Source of the DNA: Candidatus Rifleibacteriota bacterium
Lineage (GTDB): Bacteria > Riflebacteria > Ozemobacteria > Ozemobacterales > Ozemobacteraceae
Assembly: GCA_029564115.1 (NCBI GenBank)
Contig: JAKQQP010000027.1
Location: 1-8,151 of the forward strand
Reading direction: 5' to 3'
Length of the DNA stretch: 8,151 nt
The notes beneath the pieces are model-generated. The model was not told the DNA's origin, ran no database searches, and saw nothing but the letters and a program-made list of their open reading frames with translations. Positions within the stretch are counted from its first letter, which is position 1. Every line of letters starts with the position of its first letter. Shown in pieces: positions 1-6,011 of this stretch. The position numbers and the translations under genes were made by a program.

Positions 1-113
1 ACATCTGTGGATCTATGCTTGCTTGCAGCTCCCCACAGCTTTTCGCAGCTGGCCACGTCCTTCGTCGGTTCCTGGCACCTAGGCATCCACCGTGCGCCCT
101 TTACAACTTACTC
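1..113 (-). rRNA. rrl: 23S ribosomal RNA, 5' end (partial)
   Basis: Read on the minus strand, positions 61-110 carry the near-universal start of bacterial 23S rRNA: the block GGGCGCACGGTGGATGCC, followed by the segment around GACGAAGGACGTGG. Aligning by eye with the E. coli 5' end, 20 bases before ACGGTGG, puts the mature 5' terminus near position 113, uncertain by a few bases. Only about the first 113 bases are present; the gene runs off the left edge. Unusually, the upstream side (higher coordinates) has no 16S gene or spacer tRNA. It has a promoter and then a divergent protein gene. Identity is seen in the sequence; the exact end is inferred. Confidence 0.95.
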
Positions 114-305
114 CTATAAGCACTCGATCATTTTTTAGTATAACGGCGCAACTTCATTGAGCTACCGCATCTTGTTACCAAGACTCGATAGTCTTAAAAG
201 CCGAACCATCATACAATTTTACTTTCTAACTGTGCTGCAAACCTGCTCGCGCAAGTTCACAACCTAATCAAAAAGACCTTTAATTGGATGTGTTCATCGG
301 ATATT

Positions 306-318
306 ATTTTCAAGGATC
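306..318 (-). promoter_or_regulatory. boxA-like antitermination element (weak)
   Basis: The minus-strand sequence GATCCTTGAAAAT resembles the CTTTGAAAA-type boxA found in many rRNA leaders and spacers, with one or two mismatches. Its position just after the leader hairpins is right for NusB/NusE-dependent antitermination of a 23S transcript. The match is short and the region AT-rich, so chance is a real alternative. Confidence 0.3.
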
Positions 319-320
319 TT

Positions 321-350
321 CGCGGTTTCCCGCGACCCTCGCTTGAGGGT
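321..350 (-). repeat. two back-to-back hairpins at the predicted 5' end of the rRNA transcript
   Basis: On the minus strand ACCCTC-AAGC-GAGGGT (350-335) forms a perfect 6-bp stem. It is followed without a gap by CGCGG-GAAA-CCGCG (334-321), a 5-bp GC stem closed by a GNRA-type GAAA tetraloop. The first base of the first hairpin coincides with the predicted +1. No T-run follows either stem, so this is not an intrinsic terminator. A 5'-terminal hairpin can protect RNA from 5'-end-dependent decay; that role is inferred here. Confidence 0.6.
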
Positions 351-357
351 AAAACCG

Positions 358-386
358 ATTTTATCAAAACAACTTAAACATGTCAA
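358..386 (-). promoter_or_regulatory. sigma70-type promoter for the 23S rRNA
   Basis: On the minus strand a perfect -35 box TTGACA (386-381) is followed by a 17-base spacer and the -10 box TAAAAT (363-358, five of six consensus positions). This is the best promoter match I found in the window. A 7-base discriminator places +1 on an A at position 350. The promoter points at the 23S gene about 240 bases away, with no other gene between. The AT-rich sequence just upstream of the -35 (roughly 387-420) could act as an UP element; that part is inference. Confidence 0.72.
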
Positions 387-553
387 CTAAAATGTACACA
401 ATTTTCTTTTTAATTTCTGAACGCTGAACTCCCGCAATAGTTGCGAATAAGCCACAACCACCACCCCTCCGCAAACATCAACAGGGCTTTAATTTTTTCA
501 GAATTTAGACATATTCATGGTAGGACAAACAAATCAGACAGTGGTGAAAAACC

Positions 554-1648
554 ATGAAAAAGATATCAATGGTTTTAGTTCTGCTGCTTTTCGTGGCAAT
601 CGCGCCATTATATGGTCTTTACTGTAATGACTGTGGCAATTCGCTTCCCGAGCGGGCAAGATTCTGCCCATGGTGTGGTAACTCAGCAGCAAAAAGTGCC
701 TCTACTCCCGCCTCAGCCACGGAAACGGCACTTCGACTCCGAGGTACCGCCCGGTTGACGACAGGCGTTTCCCCGGCTGACTATCTTTATGTCGGGCAAT
801 TTGAAGAACTCCTCAGAAGAAACGATCTGACGGCGGTAATGGGCGAGGCTCGTGATTACTGGCGCCTCAACGACATTCAGGTGGCCAGAGTGACTTCGGC
901 CAGACCGCATTTAAATCAGTATCAGCGCAAAATACACGACCTGCATGCGAAAAAATTCGACCTGCTCAACAATTACCTGGAAGCCTGGCGCCGCGAAAAC
1001 GAAGGCCGCGACCGGGCCCGGGCCGCTGCCGAAAAACAGCGGACTGCCTTTGCGGTCACGCAGATCAACCTTGCCATCGACGAACTGGTGACGGGCAACG
1101 GCACGCAGAGCTCATTCAGGCGGGTTGAGGAAATCGAGCGCCGCATGCGCGAAAGCACTCAGAACAACCGGGTTACAGCCCGGTATCTGGTCGTCGGCAA
1201 CCGCCGGTTGCCACGAGGCGAACCGATCTGGGTAATCGAAGTCGTCAGCAACTTCGCCAGAATCATGCACATGGGTGAAAGCAGTTCTTCTAATCCGCTG
1301 ATTGGCTGGGTGCCCCTTTACGATCTTGAGCGGCGCACCAACTGGCGCCCTGACCCGGCAATTTTTCACGCGCCACCTTCAAAACCGCTGGCCTTTTCAG
1401 CCTTGCAAAAGAACTCTACCAGAGTGATAATCTTCACCGAAATCACCAATCCGCGGCACGACTACGATCGCAGACGCTACCTACACGCCAAAAGGCGTGC
1501 CCACAAGAACACTTCTGCCAGAATAACCCGTACCCGGGTTCGCAAGCCTGCCCGTACTCGAGACCATCCCCGAACACAGCCGCATCGAGAACATCGGCCG
1601 GGCAGTTCCAGCCCACAACCACGCATTCACGGCCATCATCGGCCATAA
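554..1648 (+). CDS. exported zinc-ribbon, coiled-coil, SH3-like protein; C-terminus doubtful
   Basis: Residues 1-21 form a signal peptide (MKK, then a hydrophobic core LVLLLFVAIAPLY). Directly after it comes a C4 zinc ribbon, with Cys24/Cys27 and Cys38/Cys41. Residues ~75-120 are helical, and ~120-205 are rich in Glu, Arg, Lys and Ala, probably a coiled coil. Residues ~207-257 (ARYLVVGNRRLPRGEPIWVI through GWVPLYDL) look like a bacterial SH3-like fold. The start is supported by a weak ribosome site (GGTGA at 543-547) and by the signal peptide. From about residue 300 to the end the composition collapses to Arg/His/Pro (about 17 Arg and 9 His in 64 residues), which suggests a frameshift or run-on into non-coding sequence. 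The true end may lie near residues 265-300. I do not recognise a named family and propose no function beyond an envelope-located, possibly zinc-binding protein. It diverges from the 23S gene and converges on the GNAT gene. Confidence 0.72.
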   Translation: MKKISMVLVLLLFVAIAPLYGLYCNDCGNSLPERARFCPWCGNSAAKSASTPASATETALRLRGTARLTTGVSPADYLYVGQFEELLRRNDLTAVMGEARDYWRLNDIQVARVTSARPHLNQYQRKIHDLHAKKFDLLNNYLEAWRRENEGRDRARAAAEKQRTAFAVTQINLAIDELVTGNGTQSSFRRVEEIERRMRESTQNNRVTARYLVVGNRRLPRGEPIWVIEVVSNFARIMHMGESSSSNPLIGWVPLYDLERRTNWRPDPAIFHAPPSKPLAFSALQKNSTRVIIFTEITNPRHDYDRRRYLHAKRRAHKNTSARITRTRVRKPARTRDHPRTQPHREHRPGSSSPQPRIHGHHRP

Positions 1649-1673
1649 AGCCCGCGCGCTACAAAACGACTGA
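1431..1673 (+). pseudogene. possible decayed or out-of-frame coding segment under the tail of the preceding gene
   Basis: The frame starting at 1431, one base offset from the annotated gene, reads like protein: GTTTIADATYTPKGVPTRTLLPE, then one TAA (1524-1526), then PVPGFASLPV and onward to HAFTAIIGHKARALQND, ending at TGA (1671-1673). Third codon positions in this frame are GC-rich, and the composition is far more natural than the Arg/His/Pro tail of the annotated frame. It could be the real C-terminus after a frameshift plus a nonsense change, or a remnant of a separate gene. It overlaps the last bases of the GNAT gene. Minus-strand frames here are also open, so the coding strand is not certain. 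Confidence 0.3.
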
Positions 1674-2297
1674 GCGGCAGAGAATTGCAAATTCATCCTG
1701 CGAAGGCATATGTTTTTTAACTAATGGCGGAAAATCCCTGTCGAACTCTTCAGCGGCATTTTTATCAAAATCGTAAACTTCGCTGCCGTGATAAATCCAG
1801 TTTCCGTCGGGCCATGGCTGTTTCTGCAACGGCAGCACCAACATGCAGGTCGGGTATCTTCCCTCGGAAACCGCGACTCTGAAATCTTTGCAGCCCTTGA
1901 ATCCATGTTTAACATAGTTTGAAGGGTTACCAAAAATCACAATTGCCCGAACGCCTTTCGCTGCAGCGAGTTCGACCGTATGCTTGATCAACTGGCCACC
2001 AACGCCCTTGCGCTGATATTCCGGCAGAACGCTTACCGGGCCGAAAGTCAGGGTTTCGAGTCTTTCGCCCTTTTCATTGGTCAGATGTGATCTGGTATAC
2101 ATGATGTTGGCAATGACCCGGCCCTCATATTCAGCGACAAAATCGAGGTCGGGGCAGAAGTCATGGTGCGAGCGCATGATGTGAGCCAGATAATGTTCGT
2201 CACAGCCAGGCGAATGCAGGTTCCAGAAGGCCTTGCGGGTAAGTTCCTCGACGCAGCGATAATCGCCCTCGCGTTCAGGTCGAATATTGATGTTCAT
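1659..2297 (-). CDS. GNAT-family N-acetyltransferase (YhbS-like)
   Basis: This is a 212-residue single-domain GNAT protein, predicted to transfer an acetyl group from acetyl-CoA to an unknown amine substrate in the cytoplasm. The acetyl-CoA-binding motif A is clear: LTFGPVSVLPEYQRKGVGGQ (residues 83-102), with Q95-R96-K97-G98-x-G100 forming the pyrophosphate loop. It is followed by the YhbS-type IFGNPSNYVKHGF block (121-133). The C-terminal pattern FPP...K..MPSQ.EF (189-203) also fits that subgroup, so the end is natural. I chose the ATG at 2297 because the protein starts MNINIRPE there; an in-frame upstream ATG would run back into the preceding gene. The start lies 7 bases after the stop of the 724-residue gene, with only a weak AGTAGG ribosome site overlapping that stop, which argues for translational coupling in one operon. 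Substrate is unknown. Confidence 0.9.
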   Translation of the reverse strand: MNINIRPEREGDYRCVEELTRKAFWNLHSPGCDEHYLAHIMRSHHDFCPDLDFVAEYEGRVIANIMYTRSHLTNEKGERLETLTFGPVSVLPEYQRKGVGGQLIKHTVELAAAKGVRAIVIFGNPSNYVKHGFKGCKDFRVAVSEGRYPTCMLVLPLQKQPWPDGNWIYHGSEVYDFDKNAAEEFDRDFPPLVKKHMPSQDEFAILCRSVVL

Positions 2298-2304
2298 AGC
2301 TGGC

Positions 2305-4479
2305 CTACTTCTGCTCGCGGCTTTCAAAACGACCCATAACCTCATTATAAGTCAGGTTAGGCAGATTTTTTTCGAGCCAGTCAGTGTAATGCCAGATTAT
2401 CTCGCCATAATCCCTCGGATATGCCTTTGGATCGCGGCCAATAAACGCCTTAAAACTGACTCCGGTTAATCTGACCAGAGCATTATAGCTATGGTAGCGA
2501 ACCGGGTAAAAACGATCTGACAGCCCGGCAATAAATTCTTTCAGACATTGCGTATCAGAAGCAGGCGTGATGTTATAACCGGCGGCCACAAAGCCATCAG
2601 CAACGATCTGATCGCGAGTTTTCGCACCGTTTGCGGCCAACCATTCCTTGAGATTATTTCGGGCAATCGCAAAAGGTTTATCGAACAGGGTGTCGTCAGG
2701 CTGCTCAAATTGCGGCTCGCGGTCTCTTTTGATGACGACAGAAAACCCAAGATAGTGATTGATTATGAACTCAATGGCTGTGCCGGCTTCAACTACCAGC
2801 GAATAGCCAAAACTGTTGATGCCATCGACGTGAGCATTCTCAATTATCCGCTGCAGCACTCCTAAAACCTGCAGGTCGTCGCAGGTAATCAGGCTGGTTA
2901 TCAGGTTTCGGTAAAAAGCTGCTTTGTCGTAGTCATCGGGTTTATTCAGAGAAAGAGTGCGAATGCCATCAGGGGAAAATTCCTTCTCTGCCCGGGCAAG
3001 TATCGCGTCTGTGGCAGCCTTTCCACCGATTGCCATGAGTAATTCGAGAAGCTTGCCCGCTTTTTCTGACGGCGGCTCGGCAGAGAATGCGCTTACAAAA
3101 GGCTCAGCCGGCAACTGGCTGCCAAGTTCACACAGGTTTTCGAGAACCGTGGCAGCGAAACGCCCCTGTTCAAACAGTTCAAGCTGCAGCTTCAAAGCCT
3201 CTGGAGAATTATCTGACATGCAGCGAACGGCATTTTCGGCCACATTTTCATCTTTACCCTGGATTAACTTGACCAGTTCCGGGAAAATGGTCGCACGATC
3301 AGTGTTTTCACGCAAAAAACCGGTAACGTATCGCCCCTCGCTGGGATCTTTCAGAAGAGAAAGCGCTTCCTGAACCCGCTTTGTGGCAAACACTTTCGCC
3401 TTTTCCTCAGAAAAAAGCTGCGGACGACCAATAGCGGTAAAGCCATTGCGGGCGATCTCGATGAAAGATTCGGGCAGTTTTTCGCTCTCGAACAACTGCA
3501 GGTAATATTTTTCGGCCTGGTCGTATTTGCCGATGCGACGGTAAGTTTCGGCAAGCGTTAAGATCATCTGAGCTTTTTCCTGACCTTGCAGATCAGCCAA
3601 AGAAAGGCCTTTTTCGAGCCATTCTGCAGCTTTGCCCTGAAATCTTGTCTCCTCCTCCATCGAAAACCTTATCGCTTCGACTTCACGGGCTATCTGGCCT
3701 GATTTGTCGGACGCAAGCGCCATGGCAATGAATTTTTCGGCCTGCTGGTTTTCGCCAGAAGAGCGAAAAAACCTGGCAAACGTCAGATAACTTGCAACCA
3801 GCTCAGAATCAGGAATTTTCAACTCATCAAAGGCCGCAGCAGTTATTGCCAGGATTTTAAGCATATCACCGGCGCGGTTTCCTGAAGGTTTGATTTTACG
3901 TGAATAAGTATCGAGAGCTTGAAAAAGAGTTTTGCAGTCGTCGTGCCTGGTCTCGGTCAGCGGAGTAGCTGCAGAAGCAACATCGATCAGGCCAAGATGA
4001 CGGCAGGTCCATGCGGCATTAAGCCAGAGTATGCCAATTTCGAGCGCCGGCTTTTTGCTCATTTCGGCAATTTGAGCGGTTATTTCATAGCGTGTCTGCG
4101 CCGGAATCGCATTGTAGCGGTTTTCTGGCCCCTTGTTATCGATTTTAATGTTGTCGGCCAGCCATTTTTTTAACTCAGCTTTTCGGGCATCGGTGAGTTC
4201 TTCTTTAAACGCATCGCCGTAACCGCAGAAGTTGCATGCCGGGCAACCCCAGATTCTGTCCATAAGCGGTGAATGCCCTACCGCGTTCGGGCAGAGATCT
4301 GAATCATAGCCGCCGAAATTGTTCGAAGACATCAATTGTGACGCTGAAAATTTGTTGTCACATACCGGACATTCGGCCTCGACCCTGCGCGAACTCGTCG
4401 CAAAGCAGGGAACGCTTGCCCAGGCAATAAAGAGAGCTGAAATCACTGCCAGAATTGCTTGTTGTAAAATTTTTTTCAT
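2305..4479 (-). CDS. exported DUF2225-like zinc-binding protein with TPR and HEAT-like repeats
   Basis: 724 residues. Residues 1-27 are a signal peptide (MKKILQQ, hydrophobic core, likely cleaved after CFA). Residues 37-90 match the DUF2225-type cysteine layout: CPVC at 37-40, an FGGYDSDLCP-type block with Cys63, then WGCPACNFCGYGD with Cys79, Cys82 and Cys85. Residues ~225-345 hold TPR-like helical pairs, clearest at ~303-330 (LAETYRRIGKYDQAEKYYLQ). Residues ~375-500 are HEAT-like helices (FPELVKLIQGKDENVAENAV). The last ~80 residues contain a WHYTDWLEKN helix. I chose the start at 4479 because it gives a clean signal peptide and has GGAAGTGGA just upstream; an in-frame ATG at 4530 adds 17 non-signal residues. 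It is the first gene of an operon with the GNAT gene. It probably acts as an envelope scaffold; its partner is unknown. Confidence 0.85.
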   Translation of the reverse strand: MKKILQQAILAVISALFIAWASVPCFATSSRRVEAECPVCDNKFSASQLMSSNNFGGYDSDLCPNAVGHSPLMDRIWGCPACNFCGYGDAFKEELTDARKAELKKWLADNIKIDNKGPENRYNAIPAQTRYEITAQIAEMSKKPALEIGILWLNAAWTCRHLGLIDVASAATPLTETRHDDCKTLFQALDTYSRKIKPSGNRAGDMLKILAITAAAFDELKIPDSELVASYLTFARFFRSSGENQQAEKFIAMALASDKSGQIAREVEAIRFSMEEETRFQGKAAEWLEKGLSLADLQGQEKAQMILTLAETYRRIGKYDQAEKYYLQLFESEKLPESFIEIARNGFTAIGRPQLFSEEKAKVFATKRVQEALSLLKDPSEGRYVTGFLRENTDRATIFPELVKLIQGKDENVAENAVRCMSDNSPEALKLQLELFEQGRFAATVLENLCELGSQLPAEPFVSAFSAEPPSEKAGKLLELLMAIGGKAATDAILARAEKEFSPDGIRTLSLNKPDDYDKAAFYRNLITSLITCDDLQVLGVLQRIIENAHVDGINSFGYSLVVEAGTAIEFIINHYLGFSVVIKRDREPQFEQPDDTLFDKPFAIARNNLKEWLAANGAKTRDQIVADGFVAAGYNITPASDTQCLKEFIAGLSDRFYPVRYHSYNALVRLTGVSFKAFIGRDPKAYPRDYGEIIWHYTDWLEKNLPNLTYNEVMGRFESREQK

Positions 4480-4516
4480 ATTTCCACTTCCGGGTGTTTT
4501 TATTTTGCAGACAATT

Positions 4517-4545
4517 CTATTACAATTCACTGTGTATTAACACAA
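4517..4545 (-). promoter_or_regulatory. candidate promoter for the DUF2225-like/GNAT operon
   Basis: In the divergent intergenic region, on the minus strand, TTGTGT (4545-4540) is followed by a 17-base spacer and TAATAG (4522-4517), about 40 bases ahead of the 4479 start. The spacing is ideal, but both boxes are only partial matches, so this is a weak call based mainly on position. Confidence 0.28.
4531..4544. repeat. operator-like inverted repeat TGTGT-N4-ACACA
   Basis: A perfect 5-bp inverted repeat with a 4-base centre lies in the divergent promoter region and overlaps the candidate -35 box of the minus-strand operon. Its half-sites resemble those of CRP/FNR-type regulators, but those use a 6-base centre, so no specific regulator is claimed. 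It could serve either divergent gene. Confidence 0.3.
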
Positions 4546-4632
4546 ATCTTTGCCCGGAACAGGCCGGCTGAACAAGGCCATAATCAGAGCTGCAGAAACA
4601 TCAGAATCAGCCAGCTTTAAAGAGAGGTCTGT

Positions 4633-5793
4633 ATGCTTTCTTCCCGTCGAATATGGTTTCTGAGAATAACCCTGATTGCCGCAATACTCTCCGTAGCGGC
4701 CTACATGTTTATCAGGGCCGGCGGTGTCAACCCGGCTACAGGACATGGCGATTCCCTGGCAGTCCTGTCTGGCATCAGGCTTCCCCCTGGTTTCAAAATG
4801 AAAATTTTTGCAACAGGTATAACAGACGCCAGATCAATGACGAGAGGGAAAAATGGAACCCTGTTCGTCGGGACCCGCCAGGCCGGCAAAGTTTATGCGA
4901 TTGTCGACGAAAACGATGATAAAACCGCCGACAAAGTTTATACAATTGCCGAAAACCTGTATATGCCCTGCGGAGTTGCATTTAGAGGCAATTCTCTGTA
5001 TGTGGCCGAGGTAAACCGGGTGCTGCGCTATGATGACATTGAAAACTCTCTGGCGTCGCCTCCTTTACCGGTGGTGGTAAACGATTCTTTTCCCTCTGAT
5101 GCCGCGCATGGCTGGAAATTCATTCGCTTCGGTCCGGATGGCAAACTTTATGTGCCGGTCGGGGCGCCGTGCAACGTCTGTGAAAGCTCAGACCAACGGT
5201 ATGCTTCAATAATGCGCATGAATCCCGACGGAACTCAGTTGGAAATTTTTGCAGCCGGCATCAGAAATACGGTTGGTTTTGACTGGCACCCGGAAACCGG
5301 GCAACTCTGGTTCACCGAAAATGGCCGTGACTGGCTGGGCGATGACCTGCCCCCCGACGAGCTCAATTGCGCACCGGTTCCCGGCCTGCATTTTGGCTTT
5401 CCCTACTTTCATGGAAAACAGATCGCAGACCCAGAATTTGCCGGCGGGCGAAACCCGGCAAGTTTCGTTCCCTGCATTCAGGAGCTTGGCGCCCATGTTG
5501 CAGCGATCGGCATGCGCTTTTATACCGGGCAGATGTTTCCGGAAAAATACCGAGGCCAGATTTTCATTGCCGAACATGGCTCCTGGAACCGCAGCACCAA
5601 ATCAGGTTATCGAATCAGTCTGATAACGCTTGAAAATGGCCGGCCTGCTGCTTATACGGCATTTGCCGAAGGATTTAAGAAAGACGACCGCGTTTTCGGC
5701 CGTCCGGTTGACGTCGAACAGCTCGATGACGGCTCACTGCTGGTTTCTGACGATTTTTCCCATGCTGTTTACCGTATCAGCTACGAACCATGA
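4633..5793 (+). CDS. membrane-anchored PQQ-dependent sugar (sorbosone-type) dehydrogenase-like protein
   Basis: 386 residues. An N-terminal signal anchor (residues ~8-28, WFLRITLIAAILSVAAYMFI) precedes a beta-propeller of the glucose/sorbosone dehydrogenase family facing the periplasm. Family landmarks are LPPGFKMKIFATGI (50-63), DAAHGWKFIRFGPDGKLYVP (156-175), the Cys180-x2-Cys183 pair after VGA, FAAGIRNTVGFDWHP (206-220), LWFTENGRDWLGDDLPPDEL (225-244) and GQIFIAEHGSWNRS (308-321). His159 is the likely counterpart of the catalytic histidine in soluble PQQ glucose dehydrogenase, and Arg211/Asn212 are likely cofactor contacts; both are assigned from family knowledge. Such enzymes oxidise aldoses or sorbosone using PQQ. 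No cytochrome domain and no PQQ synthesis gene is present here, so cofactor and substrate are unproven. The ribosome site AGAGG (4623-4627) lies 5 bases before the ATG. It is divergent from the DUF2225-like operon. Confidence 0.88.
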   Translation: MLSSRRIWFLRITLIAAILSVAAYMFIRAGGVNPATGHGDSLAVLSGIRLPPGFKMKIFATGITDARSMTRGKNGTLFVGTRQAGKVYAIVDENDDKTADKVYTIAENLYMPCGVAFRGNSLYVAEVNRVLRYDDIENSLASPPLPVVVNDSFPSDAAHGWKFIRFGPDGKLYVPVGAPCNVCESSDQRYASIMRMNPDGTQLEIFAAGIRNTVGFDWHPETGQLWFTENGRDWLGDDLPPDELNCAPVPGLHFGFPYFHGKQIADPEFAGGRNPASFVPCIQELGAHVAAIGMRFYTGQMFPEKYRGQIFIAEHGSWNRSTKSGYRISLITLENGRPAAYTAFAEGFKKDDRVFGRPVDVEQLDDGSLLVSDDFSHAVYRISYEP

Positions 5794-5908
5794 CCAGCTG
5801 CTCATAGACCAGCTCTCAATGACACGCTCCCGGAAATTTTTCCATGCGGGTATTCCTTTTTCTTCTACGTGCCAGCGACAGGTCGCAATGACATATCGGA
5901 TCTTACCA

Positions 5909-5929
5909 TTTTCTCTGCTTCCGAGAAAA
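5909..5929. repeat. inverted repeat TTTTCTC-N7-GAGAAAA
   Basis: A perfect 7-bp stem with a 7-base loop (TGCTTCC) lies 116 bases after the dehydrogenase gene. It is AT-rich and no T-run follows on either strand, so it is a poor terminator candidate. It could be a weak transcription end or an operator ahead of the 95-residue gene. Confidence 0.3.
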
Positions 5930-5940
5930 GTGTGATAAAA

Positions 5941-5989
5941 TGGCAAAACCGCAAAACCATGCAGCATTGCCAGGCTGCGACCTTTGCCA
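5941..5989 (+). repeat. nested inverted repeats upstream of the 95-residue gene
   Basis: An outer 7-bp repeat, TGGCAAA (5941-5947) with TTTGCCA (5983-5989), encloses a 5-bp GCAGC (5961-5965) / GCTGC (5974-5978) stem. It ends 8 bases before the ribosome site of the gene at 6012. If transcribed, it would place a branched hairpin in the leader. A promoter-like TAAAAT (5936-5941) adjoins it but has no convincing -35 box. The rest of 5794-6011 holds nothing I can identify. Confidence 0.27.
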
Positions 5990-6011
5990 AAGCCTCGAAA
6001 GGAATTTCCCT

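Larger units (their letters stand above)
114..350 (-). other. 5' leader of the 23S rRNA precursor
   Basis: This is the stretch between the predicted transcription start (350) and the mature 23S end. I see no tRNA, no 16S 3' end (no anti-Shine-Dalgarno block) and no protein gene in it. It contains two adjacent hairpins at its very start (350-321), a weak boxA-like sequence (318-306), and a further 6-bp perfect stem with a 4-base loop (195-180, AAGACT-ATCG-AGTCTT on the minus strand). Long structured leaders fit pre-rRNA, where they take part in antitermination and RNase processing. The 3' flank that would pair with it for processing lies outside the window. Confidence 0.6.

Noticed and set aside
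114..553. Search for a 16S 3' end or spacer tRNAs between the 23S gene and the first protein gene
   Set aside because: No anti-Shine-Dalgarno block, no TTCGAATC-type T-arm and no cloverleaf could be found. The short GGTAGCTCAATG string on the minus strand resembles a tRNA D-arm, but nothing around it folds as a tRNA.
1649..1658. Bidirectional terminator between the convergent genes
   Set aside because: Only 10 bases separate the two genes and no hairpin with a T-run is visible there.
1443..1696. Two open minus-strand frames opposite the tail of the zinc-ribbon gene
   Set aside because: They are rich in Trp, Cys and Met, have no ribosome sites and overlap the GNAT 3' end. They look like shadows of the plus-strand coding-like frame, though the true coding strand here is not fully settled.
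2298..2345. Upstream in-frame ATG that would extend the GNAT protein by 16 residues
   Set aside because: It would overlap the preceding gene, and the added residues do not fit a GNAT N-terminus. MNINIRPE at 2297 is the natural start.
4480..4530. Upstream in-frame ATG adding 17 residues to the DUF2225-like protein
   Set aside because: The extension would bury the signal peptide, while the start at 4479 has a purine-rich ribosome site and a classic MKK signal sequence.
5794..5860. Intrinsic terminator after the dehydrogenase gene
   Set aside because: The CCCG...CGGG pairing around 5829-5850 has only a short stem, and the following T-rich run is broken by C residues. It is not good enough to report.
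5940..6011. Longer start for the 95-residue protein
   Set aside because: No ribosome site precedes it, and the extra 24 residues are translated from an inverted-repeat region. The strong AAAGGA before 6012 decides the start.
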